Under the pieces are notes generated by a model. The model was not told the DNA's origin. It made no database searches and worked only from the letters and a program-made list of their open reading frames with translations. Positions 27,706-37,636 of a stretch of DNA of 64,000 nucleotides are shown piece by piece. A program made the translations under genes and the position numbers. The DNA is from Pyxidicoccus parkwaysis. GTDB taxonomy: Bacteria; Myxococcota; Myxococcia; Myxococcales; Myxococcaceae. Location of the stretch: NCBI RefSeq assembly GCF_017301735.1, contig NZ_CP071090.1, forward strand, positions 2,408,001 through 2,472,000. The letters are read 5' to 3'. Positions within the stretch are counted from its first letter, which is position 1. Every line of letters begins with the position of its first letter.

Positions 27706-28335
27706 TCACCGCGTCTTCTTCGCGGCCTTCAATCCCGGCAGCCCGTGCACCATCGTCGTCACCAACACCCGCGTCAGCTCCTCCACGGGCGACCCCGGGA
27801 ACCCCGAGCATGTCAACCTCAGGCTCACGAGCCCGTGCATCCCGGCCCACAGCACCTCGGCGAGCTTGAACGGCTCCGCATCCTGCGCGAGCCGTCCCGC
27901 CTTCTTCAGGTCCTCGAACACGCGGACCAGCACCGCGAATGACCTCGGTCCCGCGCCGCTCTCCTCCGTGAACAGCGCAGTGGACAGCTTCGCGTCCTCC
28001 ATGAAGATGAGCCGGTAGGTCTCCGGCTGCTCCAGGCCGAACTTCACGTACGCCTCGGTCAGCTTCCGCAGCCGCTCCAGCGGTTCCTCCACCTTCGCCG
28101 CCGGCTCCAGCACGGCGAGCAGGTCATTGAACCCGCGGCTGCACAGCTCGCGCGCAATCGCATCCCGGTTCTCGAAGTGCAGGTACAGCGTCGCCGGTGC
28201 GTACTCCACCGCGTCCGCCAGCTTGCGCATCGACAGCGCCGCGAAGCCCTCGCGCATCACCATGTCCTTTGCCACCCGGACAATCTGCTCCCGCAGCTCC
28301 GCCTTCTGGCGCTCCTTCCGCTCCGAAATCCCCAT
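27706..28335 (-). CDS. TetR-family repressor
   Basis: 209 residues from ATG 28335 (MGISERKERQKAELREQIVR). N-terminal HTH: ALSMRKLADAVEYAPATLYL followed by HFENRDAI; the C-terminal ligand domain (TetR_C type) includes GLEQPETYRLIFM. Divergent from the NAD-dependent epimerase-like gene, with a 29-bp palindrome between them over the promoter of that gene. It most likely represses itself and the epimerase-like gene. Confidence 0.92.
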   Translation of the reverse strand: MGISERKERQKAELREQIVRVAKDMVMREGFAALSMRKLADAVEYAPATLYLHFENRDAIARELCSRGFNDLLAVLEPAAKVEEPLERLRKLTEAYVKFGLEQPETYRLIFMEDAKLSTALFTEESGAGPRSFAVLVRVFEDLKKAGRLAQDAEPFKLAEVLWAGMHGLVSLRLTCSGFPGSPVEELTRVLVTTMVHGLPGLKAAKKTR

Positions 28336-28352
28336 GCTCCCAAGCGTAGGCC

Positions 28353-28384
28353 TTGACGGAACGAACGGCCACCAGTAAATGAAC
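28353..28384 (+). promoter_or_regulatory. Sigma-70-type promoter for the epimerase-like gene
   Basis: TTGACG, 17-bp spacer, TAAATG (-35 at 28353-28358, -10 at 28376-28381). The -10 overlaps the first arm of the palindromic operator, as expected for TetR repression by steric block. Confidence 0.6.
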
Positions 28385-28407
28385 ACCGTTCACAGAACGG
28401 CGTTCAT
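28379..28407. promoter_or_regulatory. Palindromic operator, probable TetR binding site
   Basis: ATGAACACCGTT-cacag-AACGGCGTTCAT: two 12-bp arms with a single mismatch around a 5-bp centre. It lies between the divergent tetR and epimerase-like genes and covers the -10 and start region of the latter. Confidence 0.75.
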
Positions 28408-28441
28408 AAATCATCCGACTGTTCAGAACAGGGAGCACGAC

Positions 28442-29434
28442 ATGGACAAGGTGGCGTTGTTCGGCGCCTCGGGCGTCATTGGTCAGAGCGTGGCGCAGGC
28501 CCTCCAGGCCCAGGGGCGGGCCTACCGCGTGGTGGGCCGCTCGAAGGCCAGCCTGCAGCGCGAGTTCGGCGCGGACCCGCTGGCGGAAGTCGCCACCTGG
28601 AATCCGGATGACGCGGACTCCATCCGCGCCGCGGCCCGAGGCATCCACACGCTCATCTACATGGTGGGGGTGAACTACTGGCAGTTCCACCTCCACCCGC
28701 AGCTCATGCGGCGCACGCTCGACGCGGCCATCGCCGAGGGCGTGCAGCAGGTGCTGCTCATCGGCACCGTGTACCCGTACGGCCGTCCGCGCACCACGCC
28801 TGTCACCGAGGACCACCCGCGCGAGCCGCACACCTTCAAGGGCCGCATGCGCAAGGAGCAGGAGGACCTCCTCCTCGCCGAGCACGCCGCCGGCCGCATC
28901 CGCGGCACCATCCTCCGCCTCCCCGACTTCTACGGCCCCGGCGTGGACAAGAGCTTCCTCTACCGCCCCTTCCTCGCCGCCGCGCAGGGCAAGCGCGCCC
29001 AGCTCATCGGACCCATCGACGCCCCGCACGAGTTCATCTACGTCCCCGACGTCGGCCCCGTCGTCACCGCGCTCATGGACGAGCCCCGCGCCTACGGCCG
29101 CTGGTGGAACCTCGCCGGCGCGGGCGTCACCTCACAGCGCGAGCTCGTGAAGGAAATCTTCGCGCAGGCCGGCCGCCCGCCGAAGTTCACGACGTTCGGG
29201 AAGGGGATGGTCCGCCTGATGGGTCTCTTCGACCCGTTCATGAAGGAGCTGGTGGAGATGCACTACCTGCTCACCGAGCCCGTCCTCATGGACGACTCGG
29301 CGCTGCGTGGGTTGCTCGGCACCGTGCGCAAGACGCCCTACAGCGAGGGCATCCGCCAGACGCTCGCGGCCACGCGCGCGGCGGCCGTCAGTCCAGCCCC
29401 CGCTGCCACAGCTCGTCCTCGTCCAGCCCCATGA
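28442..29434 (+). CDS. NAD(P)-dependent epimerase/dehydratase-like protein (atypical SDR)
   Basis: 330 residues from ATG 28442. Rossmann motif VALFGASGVIGQSV at residues 3-16, a dinucleotide-discriminating Arg (VVGRSKASLQ), and an atypical active site (LLIGTVYPYGRPR) with Tyr but no classical YxxxK. Similar proteins act as nucleoside-sugar epimerases or quinone/ketone reductases. Regulated by the divergent TetR. The 3' end overlaps the convergent TPR-zincin gene by 47 bp. Substrate unknown; a stress- or xenobiotic-responsive reductase is one possibility. Confidence 0.85.
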   Translation: MDKVALFGASGVIGQSVAQALQAQGRAYRVVGRSKASLQREFGADPLAEVATWNPDDADSIRAAARGIHTLIYMVGVNYWQFHLHPQLMRRTLDAAIAEGVQQVLLIGTVYPYGRPRTTPVTEDHPREPHTFKGRMRKEQEDLLLAEHAAGRIRGTILRLPDFYGPGVDKSFLYRPFLAAAQGKRAQLIGPIDAPHEFIYVPDVGPVVTALMDEPRAYGRWWNLAGAGVTSQRELVKEIFAQAGRPPKFTTFGKGMVRLMGLFDPFMKELVEMHYLLTEPVLMDDSALRGLLGTVRKTPYSEGIRQTLAATRAAAVSPAPAATARPRPAP

Positions 29435-30452
29435 GGTGACCGACCTCGTGCATCACCGTGATTCCAATCTGCTCGATGAGCTCCTCGCGCGTCTTCGCGA
29501 AGCGCTCCAGGTTCTTCTGGTACAGCACGATGGACGCGGGGAAGTGGTCGTACGCGTTCGTCACGCTGCGCTCGCCCACCGGCGTACCCCGGAACACGCC
29601 GAGGATGCTCGGGGACAGCGGCGGGTCCTGCCCCAGCAAGTCTTCGTCCGAGGGCAGGTCCTCGACGGCAATCGTCACGTTGTCCAGGTACTGCTTCGCG
29701 TGGCGGGGCAGGGACTTCACCGCGTCCTCCACCGCGCGGTCGAACTCCTCCTCCGCCAGTTGCACGGGCGGTGGGAACTCCTCGGGCACCAGTGACTGCG
29801 CCTTCCCGAAGCGCTTCTTCGCCTCCTTCTCGTCCCCGCGCCGCTCCGCCATCAGCCCCAGGTAGTGGTGCGCCCACGCCTCGTCCGGCGTGTCCTTCAG
29901 CACCTTCTCGAAGGCGGCCTTCGCCTCCTCGAAGCGGCACAACTCGAAGAGGGCGATGCCGCGCTCGAGCTGTGCGTCCAATGAGCGCGGCATGTGCCGC
30001 AGAGCCTCCTCCAGGCTGGCCAGCGCGGTGGCGCACTCGCCCATCTGGTTGAGCCCCATGCCCTCCAGGAGGAGGAACTCGTAGAGCATCTCCACATCGT
30101 CGGCCTTCTGGGCCAGGCGCCGGCCGCGCGCACATAGGGCGAGCCCCTCCGCCACCGCCTCACGGTCCTCCCCAGCGCGGCACACCAGGCAGTCCGACGC
30201 GCCCAGGAGAATCTCCAGGTCCTCCGGCGCCGCCTTCAGGGCCTGGCCGTAGGTGCGGGCCGCGTCCTCGAGCCGGCCCAATTCCACCAGGGCGGCCGCG
30301 CGGAAGTGGAGGGCCTCGGGGCACTCGGGGGCGTCGCCCAGCAGGGCCTCCGCTCCGGCCAGGGCCGCCTCGAAGTCGCCCGCCTCGAAGGCGTCCGCCA
30401 CCGCGTCCAGTCGAGCCTCCACCCCCTCCAGCTTCGCGGTGCGCTTCCCCAT
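29388..30452 (-). CDS. TPR protein with C-terminal minimal zincin metallopeptidase
   Basis: 354 residues from ATG 30452; the frame is open further upstream, but that part is antisense to the response regulator gene. Residues 10-230 are tetratricopeptide repeats (FEAGDFEAALAGAEALLG, GRLEDAARTYGQALKAAPED, EEALRHMPRSLDAQLERGIA). Residues 240-354 form a metallopeptidase of the DUF1025/zincin_1 type with TVMHEVGHLMGLDEDEL, an HExxHxxGxxE zinc site, and TIAVEDLPS upstream. No signal peptide, so cytoplasmic. TPR plus zincin fusions are common in myxobacteria. Substrate unknown. Confidence 0.85.
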   Translation of the reverse strand: MGKRTAKLEGVEARLDAVADAFEAGDFEAALAGAEALLGDAPECPEALHFRAAALVELGRLEDAARTYGQALKAAPEDLEILLGASDCLVCRAGEDREAVAEGLALCARGRRLAQKADDVEMLYEFLLLEGMGLNQMGECATALASLEEALRHMPRSLDAQLERGIALFELCRFEEAKAAFEKVLKDTPDEAWAHHYLGLMAERRGDEKEAKKRFGKAQSLVPEEFPPPVQLAEEEFDRAVEDAVKSLPRHAKQYLDNVTIAVEDLPSDEDLLGQDPPLSPSILGVFRGTPVGERSVTNAYDHFPASIVLYQKNLERFAKTREELIEQIGITVMHEVGHLMGLDEDELWQRGLD

Positions 30453-30545
30453 GGGCCCGGCACATATGAAGGCACACTGTGCGTTGTCAACGACGGGCAC
30501 GGCTGTTAGGTTCCGGCCCCCCGTCCACGAGCGACGGAACGTCCC

Positions 30546-30902
30546 GTGAACATCCTTGTCGTCGACGACGATCTCGAGCTGTGCACCATGCTCTCTCGCT
30601 TCCTGGAGATGCATGGGTACACCGTGTACTCGGCGGCGGATGCCTTGCAGGCGCTCGACATCCTGGAGCGCAACCAGGTGGGCATGGTCATCACCGACTA
30701 CCTCATGCCCCACCTGGACGGCATCCACTTCACGGAGATGCTGAAGGCGGACCCGCGCTTCCAGGCCATTCCCGTGCTCCTCATGACGGGCAGCACGGAA
30801 GAGGGAATCACGGACCGGGGCCTGCGCAAGGGCGTGGCGCTGACGCTGCGAAAGCCGCTGGACATGGGCCAGCTGCTCACCCTCGTGCGCTTCGCCGAGT
30901 AG
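30546..30902 (+). CDS. Single-domain response regulator
   Basis: 118 residues from GTG 30546. It is a complete receiver: acidic pocket VVDDD, phospho-acceptor Asp in MVITDYLMPHLDG, LLMTGS with the conserved Thr, and the late Lys in LTLRKPLD. No output domain, so it works as a shuttle or by protein contact. It stands alone upstream of groEL2 without an adjacent kinase, so its partner is an orphan kinase elsewhere. Confidence 0.92.
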   Translation: MNILVVDDDLELCTMLSRFLEMHGYTVYSAADALQALDILERNQVGMVITDYLMPHLDGIHFTEMLKADPRFQAIPVLLMTGSTEEGITDRGLRKGVALTLRKPLDMGQLLTLVRFAE

Positions 30903-30980
30903 CCCGCCAGGCAGCGCCGCGCAGGCCTGCCCCCAGGGCCTCTGGCCGCGTCCGCTCGGCCACACGCCCACCCTTCCTGG

Positions 30981-31008
30981 TTGACATCGTTGGGCCGGCC
31001 CTTATGTT
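30981..31008 (+). promoter_or_regulatory. Sigma-70-type promoter of groEL2
   Basis: TTGACA at 30981-30986, 16-bp spacer, TATGTT at 31003-31008. It directly abuts the CIRCE element, which would therefore cover the transcription start. Confidence 0.65.
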
Positions 31009-31033
31009 GGCGCTCGCCATGGCCGAGTGCTAA
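31007..31033. promoter_or_regulatory. CIRCE operator (HrcA binding site)
   Basis: TTGGCGCTC-N9-GAGTGCTAA, matching the consensus TTAGCACTC-N9-GAGTGCTAA with two changes in the left arm. Position 50 bp before the groEL2 start, over the promoter, is typical. It predicts HrcA repression relieved by heat shock. Confidence 0.88.
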
Positions 31034-31082
31034 CGGCCCGTGTCGTATAGTCAAAATCCCCCAATCATTTCAGGAGGTTGCG

Positions 31083-32729
<1,647 letters not shown>

Positions 32730-32937
32730 GCCGCTTCTCGCGGACCGGGGCGCACGGAGCGCCTCGGGCTCGCGGGTCGAGGTGAGTGGTTCTTGATGGG
32801 AAGACGCGGCCCTGGCTGCCTCCTCGCGAGGCACCGGGGCCGTGGCTTTTTCGGGGGCAGGGGAGGGGATGCTCAGGGGACGTGGCCCACGGCGCCGCCG
32901 GTGCCTCGATCCGGGGAGAGGACTCTTCCGCCGCGGC
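32730..32937. other. Intergenic region after groEL2
   Basis: About 208 bp between convergent genes. A short GC-rich hairpin (GGGGCGC-acgga-GCGCCTC) lies near 32746-32764, but no T-tract follows, so a factor-independent terminator is not convincing. Nothing else supportable. Confidence 0.4.
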
Positions 32938-34182
32938 TCAGGGCACGCGGCCCACGGCGCCGCCGGTGCCGCTCTCCTGCGAGGTGTAGAGCAGCGTGTT
33001 GCCGTCCACGATGAGGCCACCCGGGCCCGTGCCCGAGGGGCCCACCGGGTCCGACGTGCCGGGCGCGCACGTGCGCACGCTGCGCAGGAAGTCCGTGCTG
33101 CCGGCTCGCGAGTCCTTGAAGTAGACCGTGCCGCCCAGCTCCACCGGGAACAGCGGACCCTGGAGGCCGGTGGCGAGCACCTCGGCGGTGCCTCCATCGC
33201 GCGGCTGCTTCAGCACCCGGCCGGTGCCTCCGCCTCCCTCGGTGAGGAGGAAGTGCGTGGGCGTGACTTCCAGCGAGGTGACCTGCGTCGCCGTGGCGAA
33301 ATAGCGCGCGCTGGCCGTGTTGCCGTCGAGCGGGACGCGATAGATGCCCGGGAGGGTGCCGCCAGCGACGAGGAACCACACGTCCGGGCCCACGACACGC
33401 GCGCTACGCACCTGCCCCCCGCTCGGGCTGGTGTACAGGGCCTGGCGGTTGCTTCCGTCGGTGTCCACGCGAATGAGCCACCGCGTGCCCGTGGCCACCA
33501 CCAGCACGTCGCGGCCGGAGAGGGTGGCGGGCAGCACCTCGGTGCCTCCGACGGTGACGTTGTTGAGCGTCGTGTCGATGGGCAGGTCGCCGCGCTTGCC
33601 CGTCGCCTTGTCCACGCGCCAGAGCCCGTCCAGGTCGAGCACGTAGACGCTCGTCGCGTCCACCGCGATGGCGTCCGGCGCGCGGAAGCCCGTGGCGAAG
33701 GGCGTGGCCGTGCCTCCCGAGCGCGAGAGCTTCAGCACCTGGCCCTCGCCCGGCGTGGGCTGCTGCGGATTCAGCGAGTGCGACTCGGAGATGTAGACGT
33801 CCGTCGCGTCCACCGCGAGCCGGCGCGGCGTGTTCAGCCGCGTGGCCAGGTCCGTGCCGGGCTGCTCGGCGGGGGCTGCACAGGTGCCTGCGTCGGCTGT
33901 GCCCGCGTCCGTCCCCGCATCGTTACCGGAGCCCGCGTCGGTGCCCGCATCGCCGGTCGTGCCCGCATCGTCGCCCGCGTCCGCCGTGCCTGCGTCCTCC
34001 GTGCTGCCCGCGTCGTCGCTACCGCCGTCCGTCCCGGAGTCCTCCGTGCCGCCCGCGTCGTCGCTACCGCTGTCCGTTCCGGAGTCCTCCGTGCTGCCCG
34101 CGTCCTGCGGTCCCGGCTGCGGTGTCGAGCCCGAGGAGCAGGCCACCGCGAGCAGCAGGACGGACAGGAGCGCGCGTTTCAT
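32938..34182 (-). CDS. Lipoprotein with Asp/Gly-rich repeat linker and beta-propeller
   Basis: 414 residues. Lipoprotein signal MKRALLSVLLLAVACSS. Residues 25-105 are a tandem array of DAG/EDSGTD-type repeats (calcium-binding-like, as in thrombospondin type 3 or myxobacterial surface linkers). Residues 110-414 form repeated blades with VDATDVYI, VDATSVYVLDLDGLWRVD, VVGPDVWFL motifs, a propeller on the cell surface. Its ATG overlaps the stop of the upstream kinase gene (ATGA at 34179-34182), so they are translationally coupled. Function unknown. Confidence 0.8.
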   Translation of the reverse strand: MKRALLSVLLLAVACSSGSTPQPGPQDAGSTEDSGTDSGSDDAGGTEDSGTDGGSDDAGSTEDAGTADAGDDAGTTGDAGTDAGSGNDAGTDAGTADAGTCAAPAEQPGTDLATRLNTPRRLAVDATDVYISESHSLNPQQPTPGEGQVLKLSRSGGTATPFATGFRAPDAIAVDATSVYVLDLDGLWRVDKATGKRGDLPIDTTLNNVTVGGTEVLPATLSGRDVLVVATGTRWLIRVDTDGSNRQALYTSPSGGQVRSARVVGPDVWFLVAGGTLPGIYRVPLDGNTASARYFATATQVTSLEVTPTHFLLTEGGGGTGRVLKQPRDGGTAEVLATGLQGPLFPVELGGTVYFKDSRAGSTDFLRSVRTCAPGTSDPVGPSGTGPGGLIVDGNTLLYTSQESGTGGAVGRVP

Positions 34183-35696
34183 GGGACGTCCCTCTTGAAG
34201 GCACGGCTCAGCTCACGGCTGAGGGCCGTGGTGTCGGACAGCAGCTTGGGCAGGCACGCGGAGGCTCCGGCGCGCAGGGACTCCAGCGCCGTCTCCATCG
34301 TGAGGTGCTCGGCCAGCACGACGAAGGGCGCGCCCTGCGCCAGCGCCTTTCCCAGCTCCAGCGCCTTGCGCCCGTAGGCCGGCGCGAAGTCCCAGCTCAC
34401 CACCACGCCCACCGGCTTCTCCATCGCCATCAGCTCGGAGGAGGGGAGGATGCGCGCCTCCAGCCCCACCAGCGCCAGCGCCTCGGAGATGAGCCGCGCC
34501 GTCGTCGCGTTGTCTTCCAACACGTCCACCCGCCGCACCTCGGAGCCCGTCCCCAACGGAGGCGGCACCAGCGGTTGCGACAGCGACGTGCGCAAGAGCG
34601 TGCGCACCTCGCGGATGTCGTCGAAGGGCTTGAGCAGGTAGTCCACCACGCCCAGCTCCAACGCCTGCTGCGTCGTCACCAGCGATGGGTAGCCCGTCAT
34701 CAGGATGACGCGCGAGTTGGAGTAGAGCCGCCGCGCCTGCTGCGCCAGCTCCAGCCCGGACAGGCCCGGCAGGTTCTTGTCCGTGACGATGAGGTCCACC
34801 GGCGCCTGGCGCAGCAAGTCCAGCGCTTCCTCGCCGCTGGCCGCCTCGATGACCTCGCACTCCTTGCCCATCAAGTCTCGGAAGACCATGCGGATGATGG
34901 TCTCGTCGTCCACCACCAGCAGCCGGGGCCGGCGCACGCTCGGAGCGTCGGACGCGGGGAAGAGCACGCGGAATACCGTGGCCGGCGGCGGCACGTCGCG
35001 CAGCACGCCCGGTGCCGCGAGGCCAATCTGCGCGTGGTGCTCCTGGGCGATGCGCCGACACACCGCGAGCCCCAGGCCCGTGCCTCGCTTGTTGGCGGTG
35101 ACATAGGGCTCGAAGATGCGCTCGCGCAGCTCCTCGGGAATACCCGGGCCCCAGTCCGCCACGTACAGCACCGGCGACGTGCCCTCGCGCGCGAGCACCA
35201 CCTTCACCCGGCCGCGTCCCGCCATGGCGTCGCGCGCGTTGTTGAGCAGGTTGAGCGTGAGCTGCTCGATGAGCCGCGCGTTGCCCTGGATGGTGATGTC
35301 CTCGGGCGCTTCCACCTCCAGCGAGATGCGCGCCGAGTCCGGGTTGACGCTGAAGAGCTTCGCCGCCGCCCAGATGGGAGCCGCCAGCGACAGGCGCTGC
35401 TGGGGCGCGGGGCGCTCGCTGGCCAGGCGGATGAAGTCGGAGACGATCTGCTCCATCCGCTCCACCTGCGCCAGCAGGAGCCGCAGCGGGCCCGAGGGGC
35501 CTCCGTCCTCCGCCAACAACTGCGCGTAGGCCTTCACTCCCAGCAGGGGCTGACGAAGCTCGTGCAGCACCTCCGCGGCGAGCTGTGTCGACTGGGCGCC
35601 AACGCGTTGCATGGCCGCCGCCGCCGCGCGCGCGGCCGGCAAATCCCCCGCCTCCAGGGCCTGGAGCAGTTGGGAGAGCGGCGCCGGTATTTCCAT
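34179..35696 (-). CDS. Histidine kinase with two receiver-like domains
   Basis: 505 residues from ATG 35696. A short N-terminal part leads to a HisKA with H-box EVLHELRQPLLGVKAY, followed by HATPase motifs NLLNNARDAM, DWGPGIPEE and GTGLGLAVC. Residues about 265-380 are a receiver with VVDDE, VTDKNLPG and KPFDD. The final 110 residues resemble a degenerate second receiver lacking a clear phospho-Asp. No membrane segments, so a cytoplasmic hybrid kinase. Coupled to the downstream lipoprotein gene and divergent from encC. The signal is unknown. Confidence 0.85.
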   Translation of the reverse strand: MEIPAPLSQLLQALEAGDLPAARAAAAAMQRVGAQSTQLAAEVLHELRQPLLGVKAYAQLLAEDGGPSGPLRLLLAQVERMEQIVSDFIRLASERPAPQQRLSLAAPIWAAAKLFSVNPDSARISLEVEAPEDITIQGNARLIEQLTLNLLNNARDAMAGRGRVKVVLAREGTSPVLYVADWGPGIPEELRERIFEPYVTANKRGTGLGLAVCRRIAQEHHAQIGLAAPGVLRDVPPPATVFRVLFPASDAPSVRRPRLLVVDDETIIRMVFRDLMGKECEVIEAASGEEALDLLRQAPVDLIVTDKNLPGLSGLELAQQARRLYSNSRVILMTGYPSLVTTQQALELGVVDYLLKPFDDIREVRTLLRTSLSQPLVPPPLGTGSEVRRVDVLEDNATTARLISEALALVGLEARILPSSELMAMEKPVGVVVSWDFAPAYGRKALELGKALAQGAPFVVLAEHLTMETALESLRAGASACLPKLLSDTTALSRELSRAFKRDVP

Positions 35697-35819
35697 GACC
35701 GGAGCATGACGGAGGCAGCGGCATCTACGCAACGCGGCCGGAGGGATTCCGTTGACCGGGGCTCAAGGGGCGCGGATGCTCGCCCGGCGTTTCTCGCCCC
35801 CGGCCTCGGGAGGGCCTTC

Positions 35820-36215
35820 ATGCCGCAGACCAACCCGTTCCACTCGCTCGTGCCCCGGAAGATGACGGACACCGAGCTGGCTCGCTCCATCCGGCTGAAC
35901 ATCGAGGCGGAGCTGGACGCCATCAACCTCTACGCCGCGCACATCGACGCCACCGACAACGAGGAGGCCAAGGCCATCCTGCGTCACGTCATGGACGAGG
36001 AGCGCGAGCACGCCGCCCTCTTCTGGCAGCTCATCGCCCGGCTGGACCCCGAGCAGGCCGCGCATGACCGCGAGGCAGGGGAAAAGTACCGGCTCATCAC
36101 CACGGGTGCATCACACGAGGCGGTGGAGGCCGTGGGCAAGGAGGGCGGGGAGGAGCGCGCCGCCGCCGAGGTGAGCCCGGTGAAGCACCTCACCGTGGGC
36201 AGCCTGCGCCGCTAG
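35820..36215 (+). CDS. encC: Encapsulin cargo ferritin-like protein
   Basis: 131 residues from ATG 35820. The N-terminal 95 residues are an encapsulated-ferritin-type helix pair: LNIEAELDAINLYAAHIDAT and MDEEREHAALFWQLIARLDP supply the Glu/His iron ligands. The C-terminus ends in LTVGSLRR, the myxobacterial encapsulin targeting peptide that docks cargo inside the EncA shell. In M. xanthus the cargo gene encC is not beside encA and lies close to groEL2, which fits this layout. It should oxidise iron inside the encapsulin compartment during oxidative stress or starvation. Confidence 0.92.
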   Translation: MPQTNPFHSLVPRKMTDTELARSIRLNIEAELDAINLYAAHIDATDNEEAKAILRHVMDEEREHAALFWQLIARLDPEQAAHDREAGEKYRLITTGASHEAVEAVGKEGGEERAAAEVSPVKHLTVGSLRR

Positions 36216-36216
36216 C

Positions 36217-37587
36217 TTACGTCCCGGTGACGCCCTGCCGGCGCTCCGCCGGTGGGGCCTCGAGGTCCATGGCCGCCATGTAGACGACGTTCCGGGAGCC
36301 TCGCTTGCCCCGGTACATGGCCCGGTCGGACAAGTCGAGCAGTGTGGCCTTGTCCCGGGCGTGCTCGGGGAAGCTGGCCACGCCGATGCAGGTGGTGACG
36401 GTCAGCGACAGCCCCTCGCGCGCGAGGAATCGGTGCGTCTCCATGGTGCGGCGGATGCGCTCAGCGACTTTCAGCGCGCCGCCCGAGTCCGTGTTCCGCA
36501 GCAGGACGACGTACTCGTCGCCGCCGTAGCGGGCCACCACGTCCGGGTCTCTCACGCAGCCCTTCACCACGCGCGCCGTCTCCACCAGCAGCTTGGAGCC
36601 CACGAGGTGGCCGTGCGTGTCGTTGATGGACTTGAAGTGGTCCAGGTCCATGAAGAGCAGGCTGAAGGGGCGCTGCGTCTGGACGGACTCCTGGACCTCG
36701 CGGTCCAACACCATGTGCAGGTAGCGCGTGTTGAAGAGGCGCGTGAGGTCGTCGACGTACGCCAGGTCCTCCACCGCCGCGAAGCGCCCGAGGTTGCGCA
36801 GCGCCAGCGCCCAGTTGCGCACGAGGTAGCCGGCCGTCTCGCCCGTCCACTCCGCGCCCGTGCCGCTGAAGAAGAGCACCGCGTGCCCCAGCACCGTCTC
36901 CCCCTCCACCGCGGGGATGGAGAGGGCGCGAGGGAAGGACACCGCCAGCCCCTCCAATTCACGGGGCGCCCGCGCCTCCGCGAGGCGGGAGATGAGCGCG
37001 GTCACCAGCGGCGTCTCCACGGCGGAGGGCAACCCGAGCGAGCCCTGCAGCCGCAGGCCCGAGGCGTCGCGCTCCAGCAGCACCACCGCGCTGGCGGCGG
37101 CCATGCCCTGCAGCGCGCTCGCGGTGGCGGCGGCCAGCTTCTCGCGGTCCATCGTGGTGGCGATGCGCTGGCCGGCCTCCAGCATGGCGACGTGCCGGCG
37201 CAGGGACGCGTTCTCCTGCATCAAATCCCGCGTGGTGAGCGCGCGGCGGACGGCGTGCTGGAGGGCCTCCGGGGCCACGGGCTTGACGAGGTACTCGGCC
37301 GCGCCGCTTTTGATTGCGCGCACGGCGGGGTCCACCTTCTCCAGGCCGGTGATGACCACCACCTCGACACCGGGGTGGCGCTCGCGCACGTAGCGCAGCA
37401 CCTCCATGCCGTCGCCGCCGGGGAGGATGAGGTCCGTCACCACCGCGTCGAAGCGGTCCGCCGCGAGGGCTTCGCGGGCGTCCTGCAACGTACCCACGGC
37501 CGCGACGGCGTGCCCCACGGCCGTGAGGTAGTCGCCGTAGAGGGTGCGGGCGATCTTTTCGTCGTCGACGAGGAGGATGCGCGCCAT
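36217..37587 (-). CDS. Receiver-GAF-GGDEF diguanylate cyclase
   Basis: 456 residues. Receiver (1-120) with VDDEK, VVTDLILPGGDG and VKPVAP; a GAF-like middle (about 140-270); GGDEF domain (about 285-440) with DDLTRLFNTRYL, FMDLDHFKSINDTHGH and active site RYGGDEYV. The product site (I-site) RDPD lies exactly five residues before GGDEY, so c-di-GMP feedback is expected. It should make c-di-GMP on phosphorylation. Convergent with encC, only one base between stops. Confidence 0.92.
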   Translation of the reverse strand: MARILLVDDEKIARTLYGDYLTAVGHAVAAVGTLQDAREALAADRFDAVVTDLILPGGDGMEVLRYVRERHPGVEVVVITGLEKVDPAVRAIKSGAAEYLVKPVAPEALQHAVRRALTTRDLMQENASLRRHVAMLEAGQRIATTMDREKLAAATASALQGMAAASAVVLLERDASGLRLQGSLGLPSAVETPLVTALISRLAEARAPRELEGLAVSFPRALSIPAVEGETVLGHAVLFFSGTGAEWTGETAGYLVRNWALALRNLGRFAAVEDLAYVDDLTRLFNTRYLHMVLDREVQESVQTQRPFSLLFMDLDHFKSINDTHGHLVGSKLLVETARVVKGCVRDPDVVARYGGDEYVVLLRNTDSGGALKVAERIRRTMETHRFLAREGLSLTVTTCIGVASFPEHARDKATLLDLSDRAMYRGKRGSRNVVYMAAMDLEAPPAERRQGVTGT

Positions 37588-37636
37588 CTCACGTTCGGCT
37601 TAGCACCAAGGGGAGGAAGGCTGCTAGGGTGGCCAT

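Noticed and set aside
34122..35819. Long open frame extending encC upstream
   Set aside because: It runs antisense to the histidine kinase gene and looks like a shadow; the ferritin-like protein starts at the ATG at 35820.
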